From NCBI GenBank assembly GCA_902785755.1, contig CACZZO010000026.1, forward strand, positions 1 through 35,287: 35,287 nt of DNA, written 5' to 3'. Of this stretch, positions 16,170-25,211 are shown one piece after another (within the stretch, counting starts at the first letter, position 1; each line of letters opens with the position of its first letter). Source of the DNA: an uncultured Bacteroidia bacterium. GTDB taxonomy: Bacteria > Bacteroidota > Bacteroidia > Bacteroidales > F082. Below the pieces are notes generated by a model that was not told the origin of the DNA, ran no database searches, and worked only from the letters and a program-made list of their open reading frames with translations. The position numbers and the translations under genes were made by a program.

Positions 16170-16994
16170 TTACTTCTTTCTTCTGTCGATGATGTACTTG
16201 TTCGAAGCGGCCTTCGGCGAGCGGGTCTTGTAGCCCTTTGCCGGCAAGCCCTTGCGTGAGCGCGGGTGACCGCCAGAGGCACGACCTTCACCACCGCCCA
16301 TCGGGTGGTCGACCGGGTTCATAACAACGCCACGGTTGTGGGGACGACGACCGAGCCAACGGCTGCGGCCAGCCTTACCTGACTTCTCAAGGTTGTGGTC
16401 GGCGTTACTGACGCTGCCGATGGTGGCCTTGCAAGCTTGGAGAATCATACGGGTTTCGCCTGAGGGCATACGCAGGATGGCGTACTTGCCGTCGCGGCTC
16501 ATCAGCTGGGCATAGCTGCCGGCGCTGCGGGCCATCTTGGCGCCTTGGCCAGGACGAAGCTCGATGTTGTGGATAATCGTACCGAAGGGGATTTCGCTCA
16601 GGTAAAGGGTGTTGCCCACGTTGGGCTGGATACCCTTGCCGGAGAGGATTTCCTGACCGACCTGCAGGCCGGCAGGAGCGATGATGTAACGCTTCTCACC
16701 GTCCTTGTAGAACACGAGGGCGATACGGGCGGTACGGTTCGGGTCGTATTCAATGGTCTTCACAACGCCCGGAATACCATCCTTGTCGCGCTTGAAGTCA
16801 ATGATTCTGTACATTCTCTTATGGCCACCGCCACGATAGCGGACGGTCATTTCACCGCTGGAATTACGACCACCCGTGCTCTTCTTGGGTCTCAGTAACG
16901 ACTTCTCGGGTTTGTCGGTCGTGATTTCGTCAAACGCGCTAATAACTTTGAAGCGCTGACCTGGTGTAGTTGGTTTATATTTCTTTAATGCCAT
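16170..16994 (-). CDS. rplB: 50S ribosomal protein L2
   Basis: Core protein beside the peptidyl transferase centre, needed for subunit joining. The 274 residues contain [20 protein letters not shown] near the N-terminus and the C-terminal [20 protein letters not shown] then [18 protein letters not shown]. The histidine corresponding to E. coli His229 is kept in VDHPMGGG. It starts 2 bases after the rplW stop. Confidence 0.98.
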   Translation of the reverse strand: MALKKYKPTTPGQRFKVISAFDEITTDKPEKSLLRPKKSTGGRNSSGEMTVRYRGGGHKRMYRIIDFKRDKDGIPGVVKTIEYDPNRTARIALVFYKDGEKRYIIAPAGLQVGQEILSGKGIQPNVGNTLYLSEIPFGTIIHNIELRPGQGAKMARSAGSYAQLMSRDGKYAILRMPSGETRMILQACKATIGSVSNADHNLEKSGKAGRSRWLGRRPHNRGVVMNPVDHPMGGGEGRASGGHPRSRKGLPAKGYKTRSPKAASNKYIIDRRKK

Positions 16995-16996
16995 GA

Positions 16997-17287
16997 TCAG
17001 ATATTGCTATAAAAGTCAATTGTATCACCTTCTCTCAATGTCACGATAGCTTTCTTGAAAGCAGCCCTTCTGCCGGAAACAACACCGGATTTGGTATAGC
17101 GTGACTTCAATTTTCCATCGTAGTTCATCGTGTTGACGGCAACGACCTTCACATCGTAGAGCTTTTCGATAGCGTCCTTGATTTGGTACTTGTTGCTGTT
17201 CTTGTCAACGATGAATGCGAACCTGTTCAGCTTCTCGCTGATAGCGGTCATTTTTTCAGTAATGACGGGTTTCTTTATGATAATCAT
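16997..17287 (-). CDS. rplW: 50S ribosomal protein L23
   Basis: Tunnel-exit protein that docks trigger factor and SRP. The 96 residues begin [20 protein letters not shown] and show the family segments [20 protein letters not shown] and [17 protein letters not shown]. It is in the invariant order rplD-rplW-rplB. Confidence 0.97.
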   Translation of the reverse strand: MIIIKKPVITEKMTAISEKLNRFAFIVDKNSNKYQIKDAIEKLYDVKVVAVNTMNYDGKLKSRYTKSGVVSGRRAAFKKAIVTLREGDTIDFYSNI

Positions 17288-17306
17288 CTCTTGTGCAATT
17301 TAAGGG

Positions 17307-17942
17307 TTAAATCTCTCTGTTCAACACTTCCACGATAGGCTGGAGGGCACTCTCGGTGAGGAAGATGTTCTTGGCCTTCAGAATATCATAAGTGTTCAGG
17401 TTGCGAGCCAGCATGATTTCGGTGCGTTGGATGTTCCTTGCGGAAAGCACCACGTTCTTCTGAGGCTCGGCAAACACGAAGAGGTTACGGTTGCCGTTCA
17501 CCTTGAAGGAGTCCAGCACCTTGACCATCTGCTTGGTCTTGATGGCTTCGAAGTTGAAGTCCTCGACAATGCGGATGGCACCGTCAGTAATCTTGCTCGA
17601 CAGGGCCGACTTACGAGCCAGCACCTTGACTTTCTTGTTCAGTTTGAAGCTGTAGTCGCGCGGCTTGGGACCAAACACGCGGGCACCGCCTCTCAGCAGG
17701 GGTGAATTGATGTCGCCACGGCGCGCACCGCCTGTGCCCTTCTGACGGAAGAGCTTGCGGGTGCTACCTGCGATTTCGCTGCGTTCCTTCGACTTGTGAG
17801 TGCCTTGGCGTTGGTCGGCAAGGTATTGTCTCACTGCCAGATACATGACATGCTCGTTAGGCTCGATGGCGTAAATGTCGTCATTCAGTTGAACCTTGCG
17901 GCCAGTATCTTCGCCTTTGATGTTATAAACTGTTAACTCCAT
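17307..17942 (-). CDS. rplD: 50S ribosomal protein L4
   Basis: Lines the exit tunnel with L22 and in enterobacteria also represses the S10 operon. The 211 residues begin [20 protein letters not shown] and include [20 protein letters not shown] and the extended loop [20 protein letters not shown]. The start codon lies 10 bases inside the end of rplC in another frame, so translation is probably coupled. No L4-type attenuator was recognised. Confidence 0.97.
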   Translation of the reverse strand: MELTVYNIKGEDTGRKVQLNDDIYAIEPNEHVMYLAVRQYLADQRQGTHKSKERSEIAGSTRKLFRQKGTGGARRGDINSPLLRGGARVFGPKPRDYSFKLNKKVKVLARKSALSSKITDGAIRIVEDFNFEAIKTKQMVKVLDSFKVNGNRNLFVFAEPQKNVVLSARNIQRTEIMLARNLNTYDILKAKNIFLTESALQPIVEVLNREI

Positions 17943-18562
17943 CTCTCAATCATTAAATATCCGTTATTATGGCCCGGAACGGCGCCTTTCACCACTAACA
18001 AATTCTTCTCGGGAACGACCTTCACAATCATGAGGTTCGTCACCTTCACTTTATGGTTGCCCATCTGGCCAGCCATGCGCAATCCCTTGAACACTCTCGA
18101 AGGATAAGCGCAAGCGCCGATGGAACCCGGTTTTCTCAAACGGTTGTGCTGACCGTGAGTTGCTTGACCTACGCCATTGAAATGATGGCGCTTCACTACG
18201 CCTTGGAAGCCTTTACCTTTGCTGATGCCGCTGACATCAACAAACTCGCCTTCCATGAACACATCGACGGTGAGCGTTTCGCCCAATTGTTTTCTGTGGC
18301 CTTCTTCGAAACGCGAGAACTCGCGCACCAGCTTCTTGGGGGTCGTGCCGGCCTTGGCAAAGTGACCTTGCTCGGCCTTCGAGGTGTTTTTCACCTTCTT
18401 CTCGTCGAAGCCCAACTGGATAGCGCTGTAACCGTCTTTCTCAATCGTTCTGACTTGGGTGACCACACAAGGGCCTGCCTCGATGACAGTGACGGGAACC
18501 ATCTTTCCGGCCTCGTCATAGATGTGGGTCATACCAATCTTTTTTCCTAGTAATCCTGACAT
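17933..18562 (-). CDS. rplC: 50S ribosomal protein L3
   Basis: One of two proteins that initiate large-subunit assembly; its loop approaches the peptidyl transferase centre. The 209 residues start [20 protein letters not shown] and contain [40 protein letters not shown] and [20 protein letters not shown]. Its last codons (ERWS and stop) overlap the start of rplD by 10 bases. Confidence 0.97.
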   Translation of the reverse strand: MSGLLGKKIGMTHIYDEAGKMVPVTVIEAGPCVVTQVRTIEKDGYSAIQLGFDEKKVKNTSKAEQGHFAKAGTTPKKLVREFSRFEEGHRKQLGETLTVDVFMEGEFVDVSGISKGKGFQGVVKRHHFNGVGQATHGQHNRLRKPGSIGACAYPSRVFKGLRMAGQMGNHKVKVTNLMIVKVVPEKNLLVVKGAVPGHNNGYLMIERWS

Positions 18563-18603
18563 GCTACTTTAGCTTTTTAATTTGTTGTACTAGATAGGTT
18601 TAA

Positions 18604-18909
18604 TTACAATTTGATTTCTACTTCCACACCACTGGGGAGCTCCAGCTTCATCAGTGCGTCAATCGTCTGCGAAGTCGAGTTGTAGATGTCGAGCAAACGC
18701 TTGTAGGTCGAAAGCTCGAACTGCTCTCTCGATTTCTTGTGGACGAAGGTTGAGCGCAATACGGTGTAGATCTTCTTGTTAGTCGGCAACGGAATAGGAC
18801 CGCTGACAACTGCTCCGGTCGCTTTGATGGTTTTTACGATCTTCTCGGCTGACTTGTCAACCAAGTTGTGGTCGTGCGACTTCAGTTTAATTCTAATTCT
18901 CTGGCTCAC
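18604..18909 (-). CDS. rpsJ: 30S ribosomal protein S10
   Basis: Head protein that in other bacteria also pairs with NusB in antitermination. The 101 residues start [20 protein letters not shown] and contain [20 protein letters not shown] then [20 protein letters not shown]. It follows fusA after 27 bases; tuf, often found here in other phyla, is absent. Confidence 0.97.
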   Translation of the reverse strand: MSQRIRIKLKSHDHNLVDKSAEKIVKTIKATGAVVSGPIPLPTNKKIYTVLRSTFVHKKSREQFELSTYKRLLDIYNSTSQTIDALMKLELPSGVEVEIKL

Positions 18910-18936
18910 AATAATTATTTTTATTGAATTGTTTGC

Positions 18937-21060
18937 TTAAATGAATAATAGTCCTTTTGCCTTCTTGATCACCACTTCGGCAATGGCTTCGGGGACGGGG
19001 GCATAGTGGCTCAGCTCCATGTTGAAGTTGGCACGGCCCGACGACAGCGAGCGCAACTGGGTGATGTATCCGAACATCTCGGCCAACGGCACGTCTGCCT
19101 TAATCGTCTGGAAACCAATGTCGGCAATGACTTCGCGCAATATTGATCTCTTTTTGTTCAAATCGCCCGTGACGTCACCAATGTACTCGTCGGGGCAATG
19201 TATTTCAACTCTCATGATAGGTTCCATCAACACGGCACCAGCTTTGAGGCCAGCTTCCTTGAAGGCGATGTGCGCCGCGCTCTCGAATGAAAGTGCGTCG
19301 CTATCCACCGGATGGAACGAACCGTCGGTAAGCGTAACCTTGAGGTTCTCGACCGGGAAGCCTGCCAACACGCCGTTGGACAAGGCACCCTTGAAGCCTC
19401 TCTCGGTGGCTTGGATGTACTCGGCAGTGAGGACACCACCCTTCACTTCGTTGACAAACTGCAATCCCTGCACGCCGTCGTCGGCCGGACCCATAGTGAA
19501 CTCGATATCGGCAAACTTTCCCTTGCCACCGGTCTGTTTTTTATAGACTTCACGATGCTGAATTGTTTGAGTAAAGGCTTCCTTGTACGCGACCTGCGGA
19601 CGGCCGGAGTTGACTTCGACGCCAAACTCTCTCTTGAGGCGGTCCAAAATAATGTCAAGGTGCAATTCGCCCATACCTGCCAATATGGTCTGGCCCGAAT
19701 TTTCGTCGGTGTGTACGAACAACGTAGGATCTTCCTCGGTCAATTTGGCCAAAGACTGATCCAATTTGTCCAAATCTGCTGTAACTTTAGGTTCGATGGC
19801 AATGTTGACCACTGGCTCGGGGAACTTGATGTTCTCGAGCACAAGCGGCTTGTTCTCAACACAAAGCGTGTCGCCCGTGCGGATGAGCTTGAATCCGACG
19901 GCGGCACCGATGTCGCCAGCCGAAATCTCTTCCAAGGGCAACTGCTTGTTGGCATGCATCTGAACGATCTTGGCGATGCGTTCACGTTTGCCTGTCGACA
20001 CATTGAGTACCATCTCACCAGCCTTCAAGGTCCCGGAATAGACGCGGAAGAAACAAAGACGACCGACGAAGGGATCAGTGGCAATCTTGAACGCCAAGGC
20101 GCAGAAAGGCTCCTTGGGGTCTGCCTTACGGATTTCCTCCTGTTCGGTCTTTGGGTTGATACCCTTCACATGGTCGATGTCCAAGGGGCTGGGCAGGTAG
20201 TTGACGATGGCGTCAAGCAACGGCTGCACGCACTTGTTCTTGAACGACGAGCCGCACATCACGGGGCAAATGCGAAGGTCTAGCGTTGCCTTGCGGATTT
20301 GGCCGATGATTTCCTCGGCGGTGATGCTGTCGGGGTCTTCCATGTACTTCTCAAACAACGTTTCGTCGTCTTCGACGGCTCCCTCGATGAGGTCGGTGCG
20401 GTATTTCGCAACCATTTCCTTCATGTCTTCGGGGATTTCGATTTCGTCGTAAACGGAGCCATTGTCGGTTTCTTCCCAAGCATATGCCTTATTCCTAATC
20501 AGGTCAACGATTCCGATGAAGTCGTCTTCGGCACCGATGGGCAGTTGGACGGGCACTGGAGTAGCGTGGAGCTTCTCGCGGATTTGGTCCAACACCTTAA
20601 AGAAATCGGCACCTGCACGATCCATCTTGTTGACGTAGCATATACGCGGGACGTTGTATTTGTTGGCTTGGTGCCACACGGTTTCTGACTGAGGCTCTAC
20701 CCCACCGACAGCGCAGAAGATAGCGATAGCACCATCCAAAACGCGCAACGAGCGTTCCACCTCAACGGTGAAATCGACGTGGCCGGGGGTGTCGATGATA
20801 TTAATCTTGTAAGCCTCATTATTAAGGTGCCAGAACACCGTTGTTGCAGCAGAAGTGATGGTGATGCCACGCTCTTGCTCCTGAACCATCCAGTCCATGG
20901 TGGCGGCGCCGTCGTGAACTTCACCTATCTTATGACTACGGCCAGTATAATAGAGGATACGCTCCGTCGTGGTCGTCTTACCGGCGTCGATGTGAGCCAT
21001 GATGCCGATATTACGAGTGAGGCTGAGCGGGTTCATCATATTTTCCTGTCCGTTTTGCAT
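18937..21060 (-). CDS. fusA: Elongation factor G
   Basis: GTPase that drives ribosomal translocation and, with RRF, recycling. The 707-residue product has G1 AHIDAGKT (about 22-29), G2 [11 protein letters not shown]3 DTPGHVDF and G4 NKMD, then domains II-V with [20 protein letters not shown]. Two starts are possible: the ATG at 21060, or one at 21039 ([12 protein letters not shown]), which has AGGA just upstream and gives the more usual N-terminal length. I list the longer form. Its place between rpsG and rpsJ marks it as the housekeeping EF-G. Confidence 0.97.
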   Translation of the reverse strand: MQNGQENMMNPLSLTRNIGIMAHIDAGKTTTTERILYYTGRSHKIGEVHDGAATMDWMVQEQERGITITSAATTVFWHLNNEAYKINIIDTPGHVDFTVEVERSLRVLDGAIAIFCAVGGVEPQSETVWHQANKYNVPRICYVNKMDRAGADFFKVLDQIREKLHATPVPVQLPIGAEDDFIGIVDLIRNKAYAWEETDNGSVYDEIEIPEDMKEMVAKYRTDLIEGAVEDDETLFEKYMEDPDSITAEEIIGQIRKATLDLRICPVMCGSSFKNKCVQPLLDAIVNYLPSPLDIDHVKGINPKTEQEEIRKADPKEPFCALAFKIATDPFVGRLCFFRVYSGTLKAGEMVLNVSTGKRERIAKIVQMHANKQLPLEEISAGDIGAAVGFKLIRTGDTLCVENKPLVLENIKFPEPVVNIAIEPKVTADLDKLDQSLAKLTEEDPTLFVHTDENSGQTILAGMGELHLDIILDRLKREFGVEVNSGRPQVAYKEAFTQTIQHREVYKKQTGGKGKFADIEFTMGPADDGVQGLQFVNEVKGGVLTAEYIQATERGFKGALSNGVLAGFPVENLKVTLTDGSFHPVDSDALSFESAAHIAFKEAGLKAGAVLMEPIMRVEIHCPDEYIGDVTGDLNKKRSILREVIADIGFQTIKADVPLAEMFGYITQLRSLSSGRANFNMELSHYAPVPEAIAEVVIKKAKGLLFI

Positions 21061-21078
21061 AATTCCTGATCTCTCCTA

Positions 21079-21546
21079 TTAGAATCTGAAATGCGAGAAT
21101 GCCTTGTTGGCATCTGCCATTCTGTGGATTTCTTCTTTCTTCTTGAATGCAGAACCTTCTTCCTTGTAAGCTGCCATGATTTCCGAAGCGAGCTTCAGAG
21201 CCATCGATTTCTCGTGACGTTTGCGGGCATAACCGATCAGGTTCTTCATACCGATGCTCTGCTTACGGGCAGGACGGATTTCTGAAGGAATCTGGAAGGT
21301 AGCACCACCGATACGACGGCTTCTTACTTCCACTTGAGGAGTAACATTGGCCAAGGCCTTTTTCCATACCTCAACTGGATTTTCGTTGAGCTTACTTTCA
21401 ACGATGTCCATTGCTTCGTAGAAAATCTGATAAGCCAAATTCTTCTTACCCTTGAGCATGATGTTGTTCACGAACTTCGTGACTTGCACATCACCGTACT
21501 TCGGGTCGGGAAGGATAATTCTCTTCTTTGGTTTAGCTTTTCTCAT
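21079..21546 (-). CDS. rpsG: 30S ribosomal protein S7
   Basis: Initiates assembly of the 30S head and in enterobacteria represses the str operon. The 155 residues start [20 protein letters not shown] and contain [40 protein letters not shown] and the C-terminal [15 protein letters not shown]. The gap of 30 bases to rpsL shows no obvious S7 operator. Confidence 0.97.
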   Translation of the reverse strand: MRKAKPKKRIILPDPKYGDVQVTKFVNNIMLKGKKNLAYQIFYEAMDIVESKLNENPVEVWKKALANVTPQVEVRSRRIGGATFQIPSEIRPARKQSIGMKNLIGYARKRHEKSMALKLASEIMAAYKEEGSAFKKKEEIHRMADANKAFSHFRF

Positions 21547-21576
21547 GTCTTTAAGTCTTTCTGTTTTGACTAATCG

Positions 21577-21966
21577 TTATTTCTTTGCGGCTGTCTGTTT
21601 GGGTCGTTTAGCACCGTACTTCGACCTGCGCTGGCGGCGGCCATCAACACCAGAGGTATCCAAAGCACCTCTAATGATGTGATAACGCACACCCGGCAAA
21701 TCCTTAACACGACCTCCTCTGATCATAACAATGCTGTGTTCCTGCAGGTTGTGGCCCTCACCGGGGATGTAGGCGTTGACCTCCTTTTGGTTGGTCAAAC
21801 GGACCCTCGCGACCTTACGCATGGCTGAGTTAGGCTTCTTGGGGGTCGTCGTGTAAACACGCACGCACACACCGCGACGTTGCGGACTGGAATCCAATGC
21901 AGGCGACTTGCTCTTGTCGATCAATTTCTGGCGCCCTTTGCGCACTAATTGTTGAATAGTCGGCAT
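21577..21966 (-). CDS. rpsL: 30S ribosomal protein S12
   Basis: Decoding-centre protein and first gene of the operon. The 129 residues start [20 protein letters not shown] and contain [20 protein letters not shown] and [20 protein letters not shown] followed by DLPGVRYH. Lys43 and Lys88, positions where changes give streptomycin resistance in other bacteria, are the wild-type lysines. A long leader of about 268 bases separates it from its promoter box. Confidence 0.97.
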   Translation of the reverse strand: MPTIQQLVRKGRQKLIDKSKSPALDSSPQRRGVCVRVYTTTPKKPNSAMRKVARVRLTNQKEVNAYIPGEGHNLQEHSIVMIRGGRVKDLPGVRYHIIRGALDTSGVDGRRQRRSKYGAKRPKQTAAKK

Positions 21967-22234
21967 TTTTAATTTGTTAGGTTAATTTGTTGATTATTTA
22001 ATCCGTTGATTAGGAATTATTTACAAACTCTTACCAAACTGGCCGAGGGCAACTCTCTGCAAGATGTAGTCAGGGAAACATAATAAGCCATGTACGGCTT
22101 AGAAGTCTATAAACCCACGCTGCGACGATTTTTACGCTTGATTTTAGTGTCACATCGTGTAGAAACCTATCACGTTTAACTTATCAGGTTCCTTAACTAT
22201 ATCATTTTCAAGGGCAAGCCCTCATTCAATTCAG
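21967..22234 (-). promoter_or_regulatory. Long 5' leader of the ribosomal operon with several hairpins
   Basis: About 268 bases lie between the presumed start near 22234 and the rpsL ATG, with no gene. Hairpins on the transcript include AGGGCTTGCCCT close to the 5' end, GGAACCT pairing with AGGTTTC (around 22163-22193), and TAAGCC/GGCTTA at 22084-22101. None matches a leader I can name. Autoregulation by a ribosomal protein is an inference from its length and position. Confidence 0.5.
22084..22101 (-). other. Stem-loop in the rpsL leader
   Basis: TAAGCC and GGCTTA form a 6-bp stem with a 6-base loop (ATGTAC). It is the most compact hairpin in the leader. It has no T-run, so it is not a terminator. 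Confidence 0.5.
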
Positions 22235-22240
22235 CGGGTG

Positions 22241-22248
22241 CAAAAGTA
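22241..22248 (-). promoter_or_regulatory. Promoter -7 box of the ribosomal protein operon
   Basis: Minus-strand TACTTTTG followed by CACCCGC, matching TAnnTTTG. It is the only such box between rpsL and the next upstream gene's terminator. No good -33 TTTG is seen; instead a GCGCGGGG tract lies upstream. The stretch 22249-22366 is AT-rich and holds nothing else I can recognise. Confidence 0.65.
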
Positions 22249-22366
22249 CAACATTTTTCAATACCCCGCGCACTTTTTTGAAAAATTTCGTCAAAAATAA
22301 TGTGGTTTGATTTTATCTCATTGTTATTCAATAAATTAAACAGATTAAAAAACTTTTCTTCGACAT

Positions 22367-22411
22367 AAAAAAAGCGTCTTTCCCGACTCAGTTTTGCCGA
22401 AAAAGACGCTT
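22367..22411 (-). terminator. Intrinsic terminator of the 109-residue protein gene
   Basis: Stem AAGCGTCTTT (22372-22381) and AAAGACGCTT (22402-22411), followed on the minus strand by a run of seven T. It begins 20 bases after the stop at 22431 and insulates the ribosomal operon from its neighbour. Confidence 0.85.
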
Positions 22412-22430
22412 GAATGACTAAAAAAAGGTC

Positions 22431-22760
22431 TCAATATTTCACGAAACGGTCCTCACCGTTGCTCAAACCGAGCAAAGGACTGCGTCCGAAAAGCAGATAG
22501 ACCTTGTGTTCCCAAATGAGTTCCCAAAGCATCCTGCTGACGCGAACTTGGTCTTCGGGGGCGAGTTCCTCGCTGGTGTAAACCGTGTTTTCGAGGTCGG
22601 CAAGGGCACGGTCGCGAATGGCCTGCTGCTTGATTTGGTAGCACAGGTTGACGAAAGTGGTTCCCGATATTGCGTCGTTGCGCTCGACAATGACTTGAAC
22701 GAGATGCTTCAATGACTCGTTGTCGTAGAGGACATGTACTGGATTTGCGTCGTAATTCAT
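22431..22760 (-). CDS. Hypothetical 109-residue soluble protein
   Basis: The product begins MNYDANPVHVLYDNESLKHL and ends GLSNGEDRFVKY. It looks mostly helical, has no signal peptide or membrane segment, and I recognise no domain. It forms its own transcription unit with a well-spaced promoter (TTG, 19 bases, TACCTTTG) and a strong terminator, so it is very probably a real gene. It is divergent from the lpdA operon and upstream of, but separate from, the ribosomal operon. Confidence 0.8.
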   Translation of the reverse strand: MNYDANPVHVLYDNESLKHLVQVIVERNDAISGTTFVNLCYQIKQQAIRDRALADLENTVYTSEELAPEDQVRVSRMLWELIWEHKVYLLFGRSPLLGLSNGEDRFVKY

Positions 22761-22784
22761 ATTTTTTCTGTTTTATTGATGGCG

Positions 22785-22792
22785 CAAAGGTA
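22785..22792 (-). promoter_or_regulatory. Promoter of the 109-residue protein gene
   Basis: Minus-strand TACCTTTG with TTG 19 bases upstream, a good fit to the Bacteroidota -33/-7 pair. It lies 25 bases before the ATG at 22760 and diverges from the lpdA promoter 72 bases away. Confidence 0.7.
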
Positions 22793-22864
22793 GTGTTTTT
22801 TTTGAAACCGACAATTTTTTCTCACCTTTATTAATAATAGCCTCTCTAATCGGGAAGAGTTTCT

Positions 22865-22872
22865 TACCTTTG
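22865..22872 (+). promoter_or_regulatory. Promoter -7 box of the micropeptide-lpdA operon
   Basis: TACCTTTG followed by CACCC, 42 bases before the ATG of the small membrane-peptide gene. It implies that the small gene and lpdA share a message. Confidence 0.65.
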
Positions 22873-22914
22873 CACCCGAAATTGAAAAATCCAACAAATT
22901 AAAAATTGAGCAAA

Positions 22915-23043
22915 ATGGTTACCGAATTATTGGTCGTTTGGGTCGTCGGCGTAGTGGCGTTCTTTGCGCTGTGGGCGGTTTTGCTCAAGGTGATTAAGTG
23001 GATTAGCGAGAAGAAAAACAAATCTAAAAATACTGAAATATGA
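22915..23043 (+). CDS. Small single-pass membrane protein (42 residues) coupled to lpdA
   Basis: ATG at 22915 to TGA at 23041-23043. The peptide begins MVTELLVVWVVGVVAFFALW, continues AVLLKVIKWISEKK and ends NKSKNTEI: one hydrophobic helix of about 22 residues followed by a basic, polar tail, which predicts an N-out/C-in inner-membrane protein. It is the first gene after the promoter at 22865, and its stop overlaps the lpdA start (ATGA), the hallmark of translational coupling. I do not recognise a family. A non-coding leader is possible but the hydrophobic pattern and exact overlap argue for a gene. Confidence 0.7.
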   Translation: MVTELLVVWVVGVVAFFALWAVLLKVIKWISEKKNKSKNTEI

Positions 23044-24431
23044 AATACGACATCATCGTTATCGGCAGCGGCCCGGGAGGCTATGTGGCTGCCATCAGAG
23101 CATCACAATTGGGCAAGAAGACCGCCGTGGTCGAGAAGGCCGAAGTGGGCGGCATCTGCCTCAACTGGGGCTGCATCCCCACCAAAGCCCTGCTGAAGAG
23201 CGCGCAGGTCTACACCTATATTAATCATGCCGAGAACTACGGCATCAAGGTGGAAGGCGAAGTGAAACCCTACATGGAAGCCGTCGTGTCCCGCAGTCGC
23301 GGCGTGGCCGACACCATGAGCAAGGGCGTGCAATACCTCTTCAAGAAGAACAACGTGGAAGTCATTGCCGGCTACGGCAAGCTGACCGCCGACAAGCAAG
23401 TGGAAGTGACCGATGCCGAAGGCAACGTCACCATTTACGAAGCCGACGACATTATTTTGGCTACGGGTTCTCGCGTTCGCGAACTGCCCGCATTGCCTAT
23501 CGACGGCAAGAAAATCATCGGCTACCGTCAGGCATTGGTCTTGGACAAACTGCCCGAAAGCATGGTGGTGGTTGGTTCAGGTGCCATCGGCTCGGAGTTC
23601 GCTTTCTTCTTCACCTCAATGGGAGTGAAAGTGACCTTGGTGGAATTCCTACCCAATGTGGTCCCGAATGAGGACGAGGAAGTTTCCAAGCAAGTGGAAC
23701 GCGCCTTCAAGAAACTGAAGATGACCGTGATGACCGAGGCCTCGGTGACGCACGTCGACACCACTGGCGAGAAGTGCGTGTGTACCATCGCCACCAAGAA
23801 AGGCGAAAAGACCGTGGAGGCCGACATTGTTTTGTCCGCCGTGGGTGTGCAAACCAACATCGACAACCTCGGCCTTGAGGAACTCGGAATCAGCACCGAG
23901 CGCGGAAAGATTAATGTCGATGAATGGTATCGTACCAATGTGCCAGGCGTGTATGCCATCGGCGACATTGTACACGGTCCAGCGTTGGCACACAAGGCCG
24001 ACCACGAAGCCACCATCTGCGTAGAGAAGATTTGCGGCCTCAACCCCAAGCCGCTCAACTACGCCAACATCCCCGGCTGCACCTACACCACGCCCGAAAT
24101 CGCTTCCGTCGGCCTGAGCGAGGCCAAGGCCATCGCTGCGGGATATGAGGTGAAGATTGGCAAGTTCCCCTTCACCGCTTCGGGCAAGGCCACCGCTGCC
24201 GGCAACCGCGACGGCTTCATCAAAGTCGTCTTCGATGCCAAGACCGGCGACTGGCTCGGCTGCCACATGGTTGGCGACAACGTGACTGAGATGGTGGCCT
24301 CGGCTGTGCTTTGCCGCGAACTGGGTGCCAAGGGCGAGGATATCATCCGCGCTGTGTTCCCCCACCCAACTATGTCGGAAGGCATTATGGAGGCGGCGGC
24401 GGCGGCGTTTAATGAATGTGTGCATTTATAA
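23040..24431 (+). CDS. lpdA: Dihydrolipoyl dehydrogenase
   Basis: FAD enzyme (E3) that reoxidises dihydrolipoamide in 2-oxoacid dehydrogenase or glycine-cleavage complexes, passing electrons to NAD+. The 463 residues show the FAD motif GSGPGG (about 9-14), the redox disulfide in GGICLNWGCIPTKALL (Cys40 and Cys45), an NAD-binding VVVGSGAIGSEFA (about 178-190), and the C-terminal catalytic HPHPTMSE. No E1 or E2 gene is nearby, so it probably serves complexes encoded elsewhere. Its start overlaps the small membrane-protein gene. Confidence 0.95.
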   Translation: MKYDIIVIGSGPGGYVAAIRASQLGKKTAVVEKAEVGGICLNWGCIPTKALLKSAQVYTYINHAENYGIKVEGEVKPYMEAVVSRSRGVADTMSKGVQYLFKKNNVEVIAGYGKLTADKQVEVTDAEGNVTIYEADDIILATGSRVRELPALPIDGKKIIGYRQALVLDKLPESMVVVGSGAIGSEFAFFFTSMGVKVTLVEFLPNVVPNEDEEVSKQVERAFKKLKMTVMTEASVTHVDTTGEKCVCTIATKKGEKTVEADIVLSAVGVQTNIDNLGLEELGISTERGKINVDEWYRTNVPGVYAIGDIVHGPALAHKADHEATICVEKICGLNPKPLNYANIPGCTYTTPEIASVGLSEAKAIAAGYEVKIGKFPFTASGKATAAGNRDGFIKVVFDAKTGDWLGCHMVGDNVTEMVASAVLCRELGAKGEDIIRAVFPHPTMSEGIMEAAAAAFNECVHL

Positions 24432-24438
24432 TCAAAGA

Positions 24439-24598
24439 AACTACGAATTACACGAATTGAACAAATTGAAGCGAAAGAATTTCGAGGACGCAAGCATCCA
24501 ATTTTCACGAATGGGATGACCTCAAAATTCGTAACAATAGCAACTTGTTGCCCAGTAATTCTCTAAATATATTCGTAATATTCGTGTAATTCGTAGTT
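24439..24598. repeat. 160-bp element with perfect 19-bp terminal inverted repeats
   Basis: Positions 24439-24457 (AACTACGAATTACACGAAT) and 24580-24598 are exact inverted repeats. Inside are further ACGAATT/AATTCGT words and a short GCAACTTGTTGC palindrome, and no coding frame. It fills the gap between lpdA and rfbC. The form is that of a miniature transposon or dispersed intergenic repeat; no obvious target-site duplication is seen. Confidence 0.7.
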
Positions 24599-24611
24599 AA
24601 AATAAGAGACA

Positions 24612-25154
24612 ATGGAAATCATAGAAACCAAGATAAAAGACCTGTTGGTCATCAAGCCGGACGTCTTCACTGACGAACGCGGCTATTTCTTCGAGAGTTA
24701 CAACAAGGCGCGTTTCGCTGAGCATGGTCTGGAGATGGATTTCGTGCAGGACAACGAGTCGCAATCGATGAAAGGCGTGTTGCGCGGGCTGCATTTCCAG
24801 AAGCCGCCTTTTGCGCAAGGCAAGTTGGTGCGCGTGGTGAAAGGTGCCGTCTTGGACGTGGCCGTCGATTTGCGGAAAGGTTCACCGACCTACGGGCAGT
24901 GGGAGTCTGTCATTTTGACTGAGAGCAACAAGTTCATGTATTGGATCCCGGAAGGCTTCGCGCATGGGTTCGCTTGTTTGGAAGATTATTCCGTGTTCAC
25001 CTACAAATGCACGAATGTTTACAACAAAGCCTCTGAGGGGAGCATCCGCTGGAACGACCCCGACTTGGGCATCAAATGGGACATCGTGAACCCGATTCTT
25101 TCGGAGAAGGACAAAGTCTCGCCGATGTTCAAGGATTTTGTGACACCATTTTAG
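24612..25154 (+). CDS. rfbC: dTDP-4-dehydrorhamnose 3,5-epimerase
   Basis: Cupin-fold enzyme of dTDP-L-rhamnose synthesis for surface polysaccharide. The 180 residues include DERGYFFESYNKARF (22-36), QSMKGVLRGLHFQ with catalytic His61, and YKCTNVY with probable acid Tyr131. GQWESVILTE and PEGFAHGF are further conserved parts. The other rhamnose genes (rfbA, rfbB, rfbD) are not in this window; a stand-alone rfbC is frequent in Bacteroidales. The ATG at 24612 lies just after the inverted-repeat element. Confidence 0.93.
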   Translation: MEIIETKIKDLLVIKPDVFTDERGYFFESYNKARFAEHGLEMDFVQDNESQSMKGVLRGLHFQKPPFAQGKLVRVVKGAVLDVAVDLRKGSPTYGQWESVILTESNKFMYWIPEGFAHGFACLEDYSVFTYKCTNVYNKASEGSIRWNDPDLGIKWDIVNPILSEKDKVSPMFKDFVTPF

Positions 25155-25185
25155 TTTAGAGTTTAGTGTTTAGAGTTTAGAGAAA
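25152..25185 (+). repeat. Short GTTTAGA-type tandem repeat
   Basis: Imperfect repeats of GTTTAG(A/T)G directly after the rfbC stop fill most of the 57-base gap to the next gene. No terminator is visible here, so the transglycosylase gene may be co-transcribed with rfbC. Confidence 0.5.
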
Positions 25186-25211
25186 CGAGAAACCATCAAG
25201 CGTATCACCCA

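Noticed and set aside
23649..24425. 258-codon minus-strand frame opposite lpdA
   Set aside because: Antisense shadow; no start signal or motif.
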